The notes: generated by a model not told the origin, from the sequence alone. 64,000 nt of DNA from Paramesorhizobium salinisoli (GCF_003335045.1 NZ_QOZG01000007.1:124001-188000), one strand, 5' to 3'. Shown: positions 25,626-35,289, numbered from the stretch's first letter. Program-made: numbers and translations.

Positions 25626-26837
25626 TTAGTTCCTGCCCTCAACAAGGGCGAGGTGGCTCGTCGATCTCTCTTCGAGCCATTCCCCAACGATCTCGGAGAT
25701 ATGGACAAGCCCTTCGAGACGGAGATCGGGCGCGCTTTGCGAGGGGCGGGGGCGGTCCGGCAATGCTTTCAGTGCGGCGGCGAAACGCGGTGCGTCCTCG
25801 GCCTCCTCGGGCAATAGCATCTGCACCAGGCCGAGCTCTGCTGCGCGGCCTGCCCGTATCAGCTGCTCCTGGCGCGGCCGGACCCGGGGCACGATCAGCG
25901 CCGGCTTGTCGAAGGACAGGATCTCGCAATAGGTGTTGTAGCCGCCCATCGCCACGACCGCACGGGCACCGGCGATCAGTTCCTCCATCCGGTTGTCGAA
26001 CTCGATCATCTTGATGAAGGGTATGCCGGCGCTCTTGGCGATCAGCTTCTGCCTTTTGCGGGCAGGCATATAGGGGCCGAGCACGATCAGGGCGTCATGC
26101 CGGAGTGTCGGATCCTGCTGATAGGCATGGATCACATCGTGGACGAGATCGGCGCCGTCGCCTCCGCCGCCAGTGGTGACGAGAATATAGTCGCCTTCCG
26201 GCTTGTGGCCGGGCTGCCCCTGCGACAGCCGCCGCTGCAGGAAACCGACGAATTTCATCCTGGCCCGGATGGCCGGCGGCACGTCCAGACCGACCAGCGG
26301 ATCGTAGAAATCAGGCGGACCATAAGTCCAGATCATGTCGTAGAACAGGCCGATCTTGCGCATGACATCGTTCTTCTGCCACTCCGCCTCCAGGAGGTCT
26401 GGCGCATCCATCACCTCGCGCAGGCCGAGCACAAGCGTTGTGCCGCGTGCCTTCAGATAGGACAGCGTGTCCTCGATCTCGCCGCGCAGGCCGAGCGGCT
26501 CCTTGTCCACAATGAAAATGTCCGGCTGGAAGGTCTCGGCAGTGCGGCGGATGATGTCCTGGCGCATCCTCAAGGTTTCATTGAGGTCGATATGGCGTTC
26601 CATTGAGGTGTATTCGCCATTCCGAAGCTTGATCACACTGGGTGTTTTGACGAAATCGACGCGCGACCGGTAGTCGAAGGCGCCGGCGATGGTGGCGCCC
26701 GAAATGATGAGAACCTGTAGCCCGCGGAAGTCCTCGACAAGCGAATGGGCGATCGTACGGCAGCGGCGCAGATGGCCCAGTCCGAATGTGTCGTGGCTAT
26801 ACATGAGGACGCGAGCATCATCGAAGCGCTGAATCAT
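25626..26837 (-). CDS. GT28-like glycosyltransferase, first gene of trio
   Basis: A 403-residue GT-B protein with the start ARVLMYSHDTFGLGHLRRCR, which parallels the third gene of the trio (QHLLGIGHLARA), and the donor motif AMGGYNTYCEILSFDKPALI followed by RPRQEQLIRA. GAGAGG precedes the ATG at 26837 by about 8 nt. The two GT28-like genes flanking a GT4 gene may be an old duplication or a fixed three-step pathway. Acceptor and donor are not determinable. Confidence 0.85.
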   Translation of the reverse strand: MIQRFDDARVLMYSHDTFGLGHLRRCRTIAHSLVEDFRGLQVLIISGATIAGAFDYRSRVDFVKTPSVIKLRNGEYTSMERHIDLNETLRMRQDIIRRTAETFQPDIFIVDKEPLGLRGEIEDTLSYLKARGTTLVLGLREVMDAPDLLEAEWQKNDVMRKIGLFYDMIWTYGPPDFYDPLVGLDVPPAIRARMKFVGFLQRRLSQGQPGHKPEGDYILVTTGGGGDGADLVHDVIHAYQQDPTLRHDALIVLGPYMPARKRQKLIAKSAGIPFIKMIEFDNRMEELIAGARAVVAMGGYNTYCEILSFDKPALIVPRVRPRQEQLIRAGRAAELGLVQMLLPEEAEDAPRFAAALKALPDRPRPSQSAPDLRLEGLVHISEIVGEWLEERSTSHLALVEGRN

Positions 26838-27260
26838 TGCCGGCCCTCTCTGGCGGTTGCCGCCTTCGGAGCCCGCAAGCGGCCACGTCGGCTTTGGTAA
26901 ATGGGATCAGTGGACAGGGCTGAGAGAGCCCCGCCGTCATCATTGGGACCGGTCCGCGGCAAGGCAAATCCTCCACCGCACCTGTCCCGGTTGCGCTACA
27001 GATCATTAGTGGCCGACGAGGTTCGAAGCTTCCGGCCGGCATATACGTCACCATATCGGTCTGTTCGCAATCGCCGGATAAACCAAAGACCATCCTTTTC
27101 GAAATTGCCCGCAGGAATGCCCGCGCATCATCAATAACATAGGCGAGCAACATAGCCGTGATCAACCCAAATTATGACCGGCTGTCGCCGGGGCAGCGGC
27201 AATAGTGGACGGGCGCGGATGCCCCGTGCAGGGATTCGTCGCGCGCGGGTTCTCTAGCGG
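26838..27260. other. intergenic region, 423 bp, no gene found
   Basis: This should hold the promoter of the glycosyltransferase trio. I see no tRNA, riboswitch core or credible reading frame; a leftward open frame from 27165 has no ribosome site or family-like sequence. Confidence 0.5.
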
Positions 27261-28193
27261 CTAGAGCCTGTGGCGAACGGCGGTTTCATCAACCATTCCA
27301 TCGCCTTGATCGGCTCCCGCTTCATTGAGGATCCACTGACGAAAGGCCGTGATTTTGGGTCGATCACGAAATCGTTCGGGATAGACGAGATAATAGGCAA
27401 AGTCCTCCAGCATCAGGACATCAGCGAGCTTGACAAGCCGTCCCTCCGCCAGTTCGGATGCTACCATGGCAGCGGGCAGCAGACCAGCACCCTGACCCGC
27501 CAGGACCGCTTTCAACAGCAAGCCCGAATCATCAAAGGAAGGTCCGCGCGGCGACCCGATGACGGCGATCTCCTGGGCGGCGAACCAGAGATGCCAGCCC
27601 TTGCGTTCGGTGTCGTGGACATGCGGCCAGTGTGTCAGTTCAGCGGGACTGCCTGGAATGCCCAATTGCGCTGTGAGGGCTGGTGCCGCAACAGGCACGA
27701 TCTCCACGGCGACAACACGGTCGCTGCACAGACCAGGATAACGCCCAAGTCCGTGGCGAACCGCGATGTCGACGGTCTCCCGGGAAAAATCCACCAGGGC
27801 GTTGCTCGTCACGATCTGGAGATCGATGTCGGGATAGGCGGCCTGGAACGCGTTGAGACGCGGCACGAGCCATGCGGCTGCGAAAAACGGCGTGATGCTC
27901 ACTGTCAACAGCCCCGTATCGGTGACAGTCTCGATACGTCTTGTCGCTTCGGCGATCTGCCGAAAGGCGTTGCGAACCGGCGGCAGGTAATTTTGCCCGG
28001 CCTCGGTCAGGGATAGACCACGGTGCATCCGGTGAAACAGCCGGGCGCCGAGATTGAGTTCAAGCGCCTTGATCATCTGGCTGACTGCACCTGGCGTAAC
28101 ACACAGCTCTTCTGCCGCAATCTTTACGGAGAGATGCCGTGCCGTGGCTTCGAAGGCGCGAAGGGCGTTGAGGGGCGGCAGCTTCTGATTCAT
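27261..28193 (-). CDS. LysR-family transcriptional regulator (GcvA-like)
   Basis: A 310-residue LysR regulator. The HTH is at about residues 18-45 (LSVKIAAEELCVTPGAVSQMI), followed by the usual linker helix and a substrate-binding domain starting near LLTVSITPFFAAAWLVPRL, the GcvA/AmpR-like form. It is divergent from the amidase-MFS pair, so it probably controls them and itself. A short palindrome lies immediately before its start. Confidence 0.92.
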   Translation of the reverse strand: MNQKLPPLNALRAFEATARHLSVKIAAEELCVTPGAVSQMIKALELNLGARLFHRMHRGLSLTEAGQNYLPPVRNAFRQIAEATRRIETVTDTGLLTVSITPFFAAAWLVPRLNAFQAAYPDIDLQIVTSNALVDFSRETVDIAVRHGLGRYPGLCSDRVVAVEIVPVAAPALTAQLGIPGSPAELTHWPHVHDTERKGWHLWFAAQEIAVIGSPRGPSFDDSGLLLKAVLAGQGAGLLPAAMVASELAEGRLVKLADVLMLEDFAYYLVYPERFRDRPKITAFRQWILNEAGADQGDGMVDETAVRHRL

Positions 28194-28197
28194 GGAT

Positions 28198-28208
28198 TAG
28201 ATAATCTA
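28198..28208. promoter_or_regulatory. small palindrome next to lysR start
   Basis: TAGATAATCTA is a perfect 5+1+5 palindrome, 5 bp upstream of the LysR ATG in the 183-bp divergent region. LysR proteins bind interrupted palindromes, usually T-N11-A, so this may be part of the autoregulatory site. Confidence 0.35.
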
Positions 28209-28376
28209 TATCAGTTGGTGGAGAAAATCTCGTTTGCGGCGGGGTTAAACCAAGTGAATGATACGCGGATCACAGGGTTGTGCAAGTCTGCACGCCCGTG
28301 AAAATTCGGATTAGTACATGTGAGGCGAATGCAAATGGATGCGTCGGTCTCTTGCAAAGGATAGAGAGGATTATCG

Positions 28377-29783
28377 ATGGATGCCCAAACGAGCGAGCTC
28401 CATTATCTCGAGCTCACGGAAGTGGCAGAGCAAATCCGGCAACGCGCGCTTTCTCCGGTGGCGGTGACGGGCGCACAACTCGAGCGTATCGCCGCATTGG
28501 ATCATACGCTCCGCAGCTACGCTTCGGTTATGGGGGAGGCAGCCATGGCGCAGGCCGAGGCAGCGGAAATCGAGATTGCGGCAGGCCGGTACCGTGGACC
28601 GCTGCACGGTGTTCCGGTCGCGGTGAAGGATTTGTGCTGGACCAGAAACTATCCGACCGCGGCCGGCATGGCGGTCCACCGGGACTTTCGTCCGTCGGAG
28701 GACGCGACGGTGGTACGCCGCCTCCAGGACGCGGGTGCGATCATTGTGGGCAAGCTGCAACTGACAGAAGGCGCCTATTCCGATCATCATCCCGCTATTG
28801 CGCCGCCGAAAAATCCCTGGAATGGCGATTACTGGACCGGCATATCGTCGAGCGGTCCGGGCGTGGCGGTGGCGGCAGGCCTATGTTATGGCTCGATTGC
28901 CTCCGATACAGGGGGTTCGATCCGCTGGCCGTCCGCGGCCAACGGCGTGACGGGGCTGAAGCCGACCTGGGGACGTATCAGCCGCCACGGCATATTCGAG
29001 CTCGCCGCGTCGCTCGATCACGTCGGCCCGATGGCCCGCAGTGTGGCTGATATCGCGGTGCTGCTGGGCGCGATCGCCGGAAGCGACCCCAAGGATCCGA
29101 CCGCTCTGCCCGGTTCTGTGCCAGACTACTTGGCTGCCGCGGGACAGGGCATGCAAGCGTTGCGCATCGGCATTGATGCTGCATGGAACAGTGATGGGGT
29201 GGATAATGTCACCCGATCCGTCCTGGAACTGGCGATTGAGACATTCCGCTCGCTTGGCGCTGAGATCGTCGATATCAGATTTCCCGATGTCAGCCAGGCA
29301 ATCGCCGATTGGGGGCCCAACTGCGCCGTTGAGGCGGCTGTTGCCCATGAAGCGACTTATCCCGCACGCAAGGATGAATACGGTCCTGTTCTTGCCTCGG
29401 TCATCGAGGCCGGGCGGGCCCTATCGGGTACCGACTACCAAAAGATTCTGCTCCGACGTCGCGAATTGGGCGGTCGTGTCGGTGCGCTCTTTGGCAGGAT
29501 CGATTTGCTGCTGGTCCCGGTGCAGCCGTTTGCGCCGCTCACACTCGCCACGATCCGCACGCTGGGAGAACAGCCTGACCTGATCGCCGGGCTTCAGCGA
29601 TATACCTGTCCGTTCAATATGACCGGCCATCCGACGCTCTGCCTGCCGGGCGGCTTTAGCGAGGCCGGCATGCCCATCGGGTTTCAGCTCGTCGCGACGC
29701 ATTGCGGCGAGGCGATGCTGGTTCGTGCCGGGGCCGCGTTCCAGACTATCACATCCTGGCATCGCCGCCGGCCGCCGGTGTGA
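28377..29783 (+). CDS. amidase signature family enzyme
   Basis: A 468-residue hydrolase of the amidase signature family. The catalytic lysine is in VPVAVKDLCW (about residue 83), the serine-rich loop reads ISSSGPGVAVAAGL, and the nucleophile region reads SDTGGSIRWPSAANGVTGLK (about 180-199). The loop is SSSGPG instead of GGSSGG, but the GGS with the nucleophilic serine is kept. AGAGAGG precedes the ATG. Four bases separate it from the MFS gene start, and both diverge from LysR, suggesting import and hydrolysis of an amide or carbamoyl compound. The substrate cannot be named. Confidence 0.9.
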   Translation: MDAQTSELHYLELTEVAEQIRQRALSPVAVTGAQLERIAALDHTLRSYASVMGEAAMAQAEAAEIEIAAGRYRGPLHGVPVAVKDLCWTRNYPTAAGMAVHRDFRPSEDATVVRRLQDAGAIIVGKLQLTEGAYSDHHPAIAPPKNPWNGDYWTGISSSGPGVAVAAGLCYGSIASDTGGSIRWPSAANGVTGLKPTWGRISRHGIFELAASLDHVGPMARSVADIAVLLGAIAGSDPKDPTALPGSVPDYLAAAGQGMQALRIGIDAAWNSDGVDNVTRSVLELAIETFRSLGAEIVDIRFPDVSQAIADWGPNCAVEAAVAHEATYPARKDEYGPVLASVIEAGRALSGTDYQKILLRRRELGGRVGALFGRIDLLLVPVQPFAPLTLATIRTLGEQPDLIAGLQRYTCPFNMTGHPTLCLPGGFSEAGMPIGFQLVATHCGEAMLVRAGAAFQTITSWHRRRPPV

Positions 29784-29787
29784 ACGC

Positions 29788-31098
29788 ATGGACAGCAATC
29801 GACCATGTCCACGGCCACGGATCTTCTATGGCTGGATCGTCGTGGCGGCAGCTTTCATCATCACATGTCTCGGCTTCGGGAGCGCCTATACGTTCAGCGC
29901 ATTCGTCGATCCCCTGCAGCAGGCGTTTTCGGCCTCACGCGGCTCGGTCTCCATGGTCTTCTCGCTGGCCGGAGGACTCTATTTCGGTCTTGGGGCAATC
30001 AGCGGACCGCTTGCCGATCGTTGGGGCTGCCGCCCGCTCATTCTCATTGGTATGATCCTAATGGGGCTCGGCCTCATCCTGGCGGGTCTCGCCCGCAGCC
30101 TTGAGGAAGTCTACGCAGCCTACGGGCTCGGTGTCGGTCTTGGCATCGGCTGCTCCTACGTGCCGGCCCTTGGCGCGGTCCAGCGTTGGTTCGTCAAACG
30201 GCGTGGTTTAGCCTCCGGTCTCGCAGTGAGCGGCATCGGGGTCGGGACCCTCGTCATGCCGCCGCTTGCCTCTCTTCTGATCGAGGCTTTCGGGTGGCGT
30301 TGCGCCTACGTCATTTTGGGCGGCTTCGTCATCGTGCTGGGTGCAGCCATGGCGGCACTGCTCCACGGCGATCCACAGGTTTGCGGTTTAAAACCGGATG
30401 GTGCGATTCTACGGGAGGATGCCTTATCGACGGTTTTGACGGGAACTTCAGTCAAGGAAGCGATCAGATCTCGCAGCTTCATTGGTCTTTATGCCGCATG
30501 TCTGCTTTGTGCTCTTGGCGTGTTCATCCCTTTCGTTCATCTCGTGCCCTATGCGCTGGACCACGGCGTCGGGCAGTCTTCAGCCGTACTGCTTCTCGGA
30601 GCCATTGGCATCGGGAGCACCGCCGGGCGCTTTCTCCTTGGCGGGCTGGCTGATCGGATGGGGCGCGGCCGCTCACTGATGCTGATGTTCTTCGGCATGG
30701 CGTTCGCCACGGCCTTCTGGTCAATTTCTACTGGATTTTTTGGGCTCGCCGCCTTCGCCCTCGTCTATGGCGTGTTCTATGGTGGATGGGTTGCTTTGCT
30801 GCCGGCGCTCGTCATGGACGAGTTCGGCGGTCGCCATGTCAGCGGCATTATCGGCGTGCTCTATACCAGCGTGGCGGTTGGTACCCTGATTGGCCCCACC
30901 GCTGCTGGATTCGTCTTCGATATGTACCAGAGCTACATGCTGCCGATCCTGGCCAGCGTTTGCGCAAATCTCGTCGCCGGTGGGATTATGGTCGTCACAT
31001 TGAGGCTATCTCCCAAGAGAAATGTCGAGATGGAATCAATGTTGGATACAGCCAGCGTTCGGCGAGATGGGCCTGATATTGCAGCAGGTTGTAATTGA
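29788..31098 (+). CDS. MFS transporter, monocarboxylate/oxalate-formate antiporter-like
   Basis: A 436-residue major-facilitator protein with about 12 membrane helices. The start RIFYGWIVVAAAFIITCLGF is typical of the OFA/MCT-like group, and loop 2-3 carries GPLADRWGCRPLI. The ATG at 29788 follows the amidase stop by 4 bp. It may import the amidase substrate or export the product. A strong hairpin-plus-T terminator follows 130 bp downstream. Confidence 0.88.
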   Translation: MDSNRPCPRPRIFYGWIVVAAAFIITCLGFGSAYTFSAFVDPLQQAFSASRGSVSMVFSLAGGLYFGLGAISGPLADRWGCRPLILIGMILMGLGLILAGLARSLEEVYAAYGLGVGLGIGCSYVPALGAVQRWFVKRRGLASGLAVSGIGVGTLVMPPLASLLIEAFGWRCAYVILGGFVIVLGAAMAALLHGDPQVCGLKPDGAILREDALSTVLTGTSVKEAIRSRSFIGLYAACLLCALGVFIPFVHLVPYALDHGVGQSSAVLLLGAIGIGSTAGRFLLGGLADRMGRGRSLMLMFFGMAFATAFWSISTGFFGLAAFALVYGVFYGGWVALLPALVMDEFGGRHVSGIIGVLYTSVAVGTLIGPTAAGFVFDMYQSYMLPILASVCANLVAGGIMVVTLRLSPKRNVEMESMLDTASVRRDGPDIAAGCN

Positions 31099-31227
31099 TC
31101 ATGAAACGCATCGCCTCGGGCCGAAGAGAACGGCGGGGTTGTCAGCCGGCAACTCACGGCGTCATGGGCGCATATACCGTCGCGAAGGGCTGAATCGTGC
31201 GGCGACGCATATCGAGGGGGAAATAAG

Positions 31228-31254
31228 AGCCCGGGCACGCAGCCCGGGCTTTTT
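31228..31254 (+). terminator. intrinsic terminator after the amidase-MFS operon
   Basis: AGCCCGGG and CCCGGGCT form a perfect 8-bp stem with a 7-nt loop, followed directly by TTTT. It ends transcription of the rightward amidase-MFS unit and may also serve the converging EF-hand gene. Confidence 0.8.
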
Positions 31255-31259
31255 GCCGC

Positions 31260-31736
31260 TTACTGCGAGCGATGCATTGACTTCATGGCGTGTTTGCCAT
31301 GGTGGCCATCGTGACGGAAGCGTTTGCCGGCGCGCAATTCCTTGCGATCGAGCTTTCCGTCGTCGTTGCGATCGAGAGCGGCGAATTCCTTTCCGCGCTG
31401 CTTCTCAACCTCTTCAAGGGTCACCTTGCCGTCGCCATTGACGTCAAGCCGCCGCTGCAAGCGATCAGCGGCACGCGATGCCATTCGCTTCATGGCCAGC
31501 GCTTCCAGTTCTTCATGGGAAAGCGTTCCGTCGCCATTCGTGTCGGCCGCTTTCAGTTCAGCGGTCTTTGAGAATTGTACAAGATCAATTGGCTCCTTTT
31601 CCAAGTTCTTATGGGATGAATCGGAGATATCGACAGGATGACTGTTGGAATTCGTCCCATTCTCATCTTGAGCAAATGAGGGATATGCCAGAACAATTGA
31701 TGTAGCTAGGGCGATATATACTGGTAGTGTTTTCAT
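31260..31736 (-). CDS. secreted EF-hand protein
   Basis: A 158-residue exported protein, with a signal peptide to about residue 22 (VLAYPSFAQ). Three EF-hand loops are visible: DTNGDGTLSHEE, DVNGDGKVTLEE and DRNDDGKLDRKE, spaced about 32 residues apart. It ends in a basic His/Lys-rich tail (FRHDGHHGKHAMKSMHR). A periplasmic calcium-binding role is expected. It lies alone between convergent and regulatory neighbours. Confidence 0.88.
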   Translation of the reverse strand: MKTLPVYIALATSIVLAYPSFAQDENGTNSNSHPVDISDSSHKNLEKEPIDLVQFSKTAELKAADTNGDGTLSHEELEALAMKRMASRAADRLQRRLDVNGDGKVTLEEVEKQRGKEFAALDRNDDGKLDRKELRAGKRFRHDGHHGKHAMKSMHRSQ

Positions 31737-32063
31737 ATCTTGATGGCTCCATTATTCATTCAAGCGCACCGTCAAACGGTGTGCGAGTAATATTTAGCCT
31801 GCAATGTGAACACAAAATGAATTAACTTATTAAATATTTTTAATGAATCCGCCCGCTGACCGGCGCCCTACCGCGATCCTTGAGTAAATCATCCACCCCG
31901 ACGCATGCAAGGCTGCTTCGCAAATGTCGGATATGCCCTTATCAAACCGTGGAAGTGACCGACAGTTTCCAACGCGATGCCTTGGCGCCTTCCAGTGTTT
32001 CGAGCTGCACGGACAATCCCAAGCTGATCTTGGCGGTCACGCTGCCTTCCCGACGCAGATATG
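31737..32063. other. intergenic region, 327 bp, AT-rich part near 31800-31850
   Basis: It contains the presumed promoter of the EF-hand gene within an AT-rich stretch, then about 200 bp between there and the end of the LacI gene in which I see no gene. Confidence 0.45.
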
Positions 32064-33107
32064 TCAGGCGCTTTCGCGTTCGATGATTTCGAATCCGACA
32101 TCGACGCGCCGTGTCTCTGCGTTTTCCCCCGCAATACGGGCGAGCAGGGCGTCGGCAGCCTTGCGGCCAAGCAACAAGCGGTCGACCCTGATCGTCGAAA
32201 GCGCGGGCAAGGTATGAGCGGCAAAATCCTGGTCGCTGAAGCCGATGACAGCGATTTCGCCGGGAATTTTCAGGCCGCGCGCCTGCGCTTCGATCAACAC
32301 TCCATGGGCGAGAAGATCGGAGCTACACGATATGATGCCTTTGGTGAAGCCCCGCTCCAGTAATTGCTTCAGCCCGTCACGCCCGTTGGCGATGGATGCC
32401 GGGGTTTCAAAGCGGATGACCGGCGGGCTTGGATAGCCGAGTGACACGAGCTCCTGGGCAAAGGCGTCCTTTCGCCTGACTGCGCGTGGATCACCTGCGG
32501 TGATTGCCGCGGCATGGGCGTAACCTTTCTTTTGCGCATAGCGCGCCGCTGCCCGGCCTGCCTCCCAATGGGAAAAGCCGACACATATGTCGATCGGCGT
32601 TTCGGATTCATCCCAGACTTCGACAACGGGCAGTCCGCTGCCAAGCAGCATGCGGCGACATTCAGCAGAATGGTGGACACCGGTCAAAAGCATGCCCTCC
32701 GGCTGCCGGCTGAGCAGGCTTTGGACCATGGCTTGCTCATCGTCCGGTGAGAAGCCGGTTTCAGCCAGGATGACTTGATAGCCTGCGCGTCGTGTCGCCT
32801 CGATGAAGGGGCGCAGAAAACTGCTATAGGTCAGATTGGTGATCGACGGGATGAGGGCGGCAATGATCCCGCTACGCCTGGATGCCAGTGCCCCCGCCAC
32901 GAGATTATGCACATAGCCGGTTACCCTTATCGCCTCTTGAATGCGCGCCAGCGTATCGGGCGCGACCTTGTCTGGATGGTTCAGCGCACGAGAAACGCTG
33001 ACCTGCGAGACGCCGGCAAGCCGCGCGACCATCTCCATGGTGACGGGACCTGATTTCTGGATGCCGGTGGCGGAAGCTCCGGATTGCTGCTGCGGTGGTC
33101 GTCGCAC
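32064..33107 (-). CDS. LacI-family transcriptional regulator
   Basis: A 347-residue LacI/GalR repressor. The HTH is VTMEMVARLAGVSQVSVSRAL (about 22-42; shown in two parts: VTMEMVARLAG, VSQVSVSRAL), followed by the hinge helix and a periplasmic-binding-like sensor domain. The start is GTG at 33107 with GGAAG upstream. It is transcribed in line with tctCBA, 115 bp after tctA. It most likely controls the divergent sugar-acid locus through the two palindromes at 36453 and 36583, acting as a repressor released by a pathway intermediate; that is inference from family and context. Confidence 0.9.
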   Translation of the reverse strand: MRRPPQQQSGASATGIQKSGPVTMEMVARLAGVSQVSVSRALNHPDKVAPDTLARIQEAIRVTGYVHNLVAGALASRRSGIIAALIPSITNLTYSSFLRPFIEATRRAGYQVILAETGFSPDDEQAMVQSLLSRQPEGMLLTGVHHSAECRRMLLGSGLPVVEVWDESETPIDICVGFSHWEAGRAAARYAQKKGYAHAAAITAGDPRAVRRKDAFAQELVSLGYPSPPVIRFETPASIANGRDGLKQLLERGFTKGIISCSSDLLAHGVLIEAQARGLKIPGEIAVIGFSDQDFAAHTLPALSTIRVDRLLLGRKAADALLARIAGENAETRRVDVGFEIIERESA

Positions 33108-33222
33108 TGCGGTCTACTTCCAACATGTGATAGGGAATGCCGTCAGCAAATTGTGCTGGCCCGGCCAACTCTGGCATGAACTGCCAACCGCCCGCAATAG
33201 GCAGTGATTCCGGGATTTTATT

Positions 33223-34722
33223 TCATGTTTCGTCACGATGCCGCGCCGCGCTTGTGGACATCCAGATGGACAGGCCGATCGAAATTGCGATCAGTATCCA
33301 AAGGACCATGGCGATCCAGCTCTTGGTGAAGAAGATCGTAAATGTCCCGAAGGATTCCAAGCTTTTCACGAAATAGATTTCCGCCGAAGGCCCCAGGATA
33401 AAGCCGATGATGAACGGCGCGATTTCAAGCCTTATGAGATGCGCCAAATATCCGAACAGGCCGAAAATCAGCAAGGTCCATACATCGAACATGATGCCGT
33501 AATTGGTCGTATAGGCGCCGACAACGCACATCATCAAGATGACCGGCAGCAATATGTATTTGGGTACCATGACGATTCTGGCAATATGACGAATTGCGAA
33601 ATACATCACCGCGAACATGCAGACATTGGCGATGAGCATGGCCACGATCATGGATTTCCAGATCTCGGGATTGCCGCCAATGAAGAGCGGCCCGACTTGA
33701 AGACCTTGCAGCGTGAAGGCGCCGATCAGGATCGCGGTCGTGGCGTCTCCGGGAATGCCCAGAGAAAGCAGCGGGATCAGCGCACCGCCGGTGAGCCCGT
33801 TGTTGGAGGCTTCCGAGGCAATTACGCCCGCGGGATTGCCCCTGCCGAACGTCTTCGGGTTCTTGGAAAATGTCTTGGCCTGGCTGTAGGACATGATCGA
33901 GGCGGCACTGCCGCCCACGCCAGGTAGCAGGCCAACAAAGGTTCCGATCGATGCGGAACGGAAAAGATTGATCCATTCGCCGCGGAAGATTGACAGGCGA
34001 AATTTCTTGCCCTGGCCAAGCGCAACTTTTGCCGCACTCGTGCTTTCAGGCACGCCGGCGGCGGCTTCAATGAGAATGCTGGAGAGGCCGAAGACGCCGA
34101 TCAGTACCGGCAGCAATGAAAAGCCGCTGCTCAGATAAGGCTCCATGAAATCGAACATCAGCCGGTACTCGCCATTGCCTCCGTCGGAGACGTCATAGGC
34201 GCCGATCAGGCTGACCAGGATGCCGAGCACGCCGCTGAAGATACCGATCAACATGCTGCTGCTTAGCGCCGCCATGACGGTGAGCGCGAGAAAGATAATC
34301 AGGAACTTCTCGACATAGGAGAACTGGATGGCGAAATCCGCCAGAGCCGGTGCGAAGAGATAAAGCACTGCCAAACTGAACAGGCCGCCGAACAGCGACG
34401 CATAGATTCCAATTTTGAGAGCCGATTCCCCCTCACCGCGCTGGGTCATTGGATAACCGTCAAAGGTGGTCGCGATGGAGGCAGGGGTTCCCGGAATATT
34501 AAGCAGAATCGCCGGCACAAGGCCGCCTGAAATACCCCCGACATAGAGGCTGAGGAGCAGGGCAAGCCCGTTCTCCAGCCCCAGCGAATAGGTCAACGGC
34601 AGGCAGACCGCGACAGCCATCGTTGCGGTCATGCCGGGTATCGCGCCGAAAATGATCCCGATCACGGTGCCGCAAAGGATGAGGGTCAGGAAGAGCGGCG
34701 TTATTTGCGGAAGGAAATCCAT
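33223..34722 (-). CDS. tctA: tripartite tricarboxylate transporter, large membrane subunit TctA
   Basis: A 499-residue large permease of a TTT-family solute importer. Signatures include IFGAIPGMTATMAVAVCLPL (about 24-43) and LLPGVGGSAASIMSYSQAK, both conserved in TctA. About 10-12 membrane helices. The ATG at 34722 begins the family-like start MDFLPQITPLF. It works with the small subunit and binding protein encoded upstream. TTT systems import carboxylates; here sugar acids are likely from the divergent catabolic genes. Confidence 0.95.
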   Translation of the reverse strand: MDFLPQITPLFLTLILCGTVIGIIFGAIPGMTATMAVAVCLPLTYSLGLENGLALLLSLYVGGISGGLVPAILLNIPGTPASIATTFDGYPMTQRGEGESALKIGIYASLFGGLFSLAVLYLFAPALADFAIQFSYVEKFLIIFLALTVMAALSSSMLIGIFSGVLGILVSLIGAYDVSDGGNGEYRLMFDFMEPYLSSGFSLLPVLIGVFGLSSILIEAAAGVPESTSAAKVALGQGKKFRLSIFRGEWINLFRSASIGTFVGLLPGVGGSAASIMSYSQAKTFSKNPKTFGRGNPAGVIASEASNNGLTGGALIPLLSLGIPGDATTAILIGAFTLQGLQVGPLFIGGNPEIWKSMIVAMLIANVCMFAVMYFAIRHIARIVMVPKYILLPVILMMCVVGAYTTNYGIMFDVWTLLIFGLFGYLAHLIRLEIAPFIIGFILGPSAEIYFVKSLESFGTFTIFFTKSWIAMVLWILIAISIGLSIWMSTSAARHRDET

Positions 34723-34773
34723 GGCGTTTATCCGATGCGATCTCAGGGGCACATCCAGGAAAATGGAAGCGCT

Positions 34774-35199
34774 TTAAGGCAGGGTCAGGCTGAAGGCGGT
34801 GGAAAGCAGGTACCAAACCACCGTCGGTGCAAGCACGGCATTGATCGCGGCTATGACGATCTGCCTGCGGGTGCGCTGATGCAGGTAAAGCAACGAGATC
34901 AGGAACAGGAACGGGATCGAGGCAATCAGGAAGCCATAGCCTTCATTGGGGAAGAAATCCCCGATCTGCGGCATTGCCAGGAAATAGAGCACAGTCAGCA
35001 CGATCGTTCCAAAGAAGCGCCGATGATCAATGCCGGCGGGCCAGTAGGGTCCCGTGGTGAAGGCGCCCCATATCGTCCGCCAGCGCGTTACAAGGATTGC
35101 CACAAGCAGGAGGCCAAGAAGAACCGACACCAGCATCGGGAAAACCAGATGCGATGACGCGAAATCGATGGATACCTTGGGAAATGACGCCATATTCAT
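34774..35199 (-). CDS. tctB: tripartite tricarboxylate transporter, small membrane subunit TctB
   Basis: A 141-residue protein with four predicted membrane helices, the usual TctB form. A second ATG is two codons downstream. It lies between the binding-protein and large-subunit genes in the standard C-B-A order. Confidence 0.88.
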   Translation of the reverse strand: MNMASFPKVSIDFASSHLVFPMLVSVLLGLLLVAILVTRWRTIWGAFTTGPYWPAGIDHRRFFGTIVLTVLYFLAMPQIGDFFPNEGYGFLIASIPFLFLISLLYLHQRTRRQIVIAAINAVLAPTVVWYLLSTAFSLTLP

Positions 35200-35289
35200 G
35201 GGATCTCTGCCGAAAACTACGTGAATCCGCCTGTGGCGGCACAAGATGTAGATCTTGGACGCCGGCAGCGAGCCGGCGTCCGCGCAATC

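Noticed and set aside
26929-26945. CTGAGA box resembling a TPP riboswitch in the 26838-27260 gap
   Set aside because: The required second THI element is absent and neighbouring genes have no thiamine link.
26973-26987. CCACCGCACCTGTCC resembles an arm of the inverted repeat at 4401-4455
   Set aside because: The exact match is only about 11 bp, expected often by chance in 64 kb.
26818-27165. Leftward 115-codon frame before the glycosyltransferase trio
   Set aside because: No ribosome site and no recognisable sequence; likely chance.
31772-31787. Small hairpin CACCGT-CAA-ACGGTG upstream of the EF-hand gene
   Set aside because: Only a 6-bp stem with no T-tract and no clear regulatory partner.
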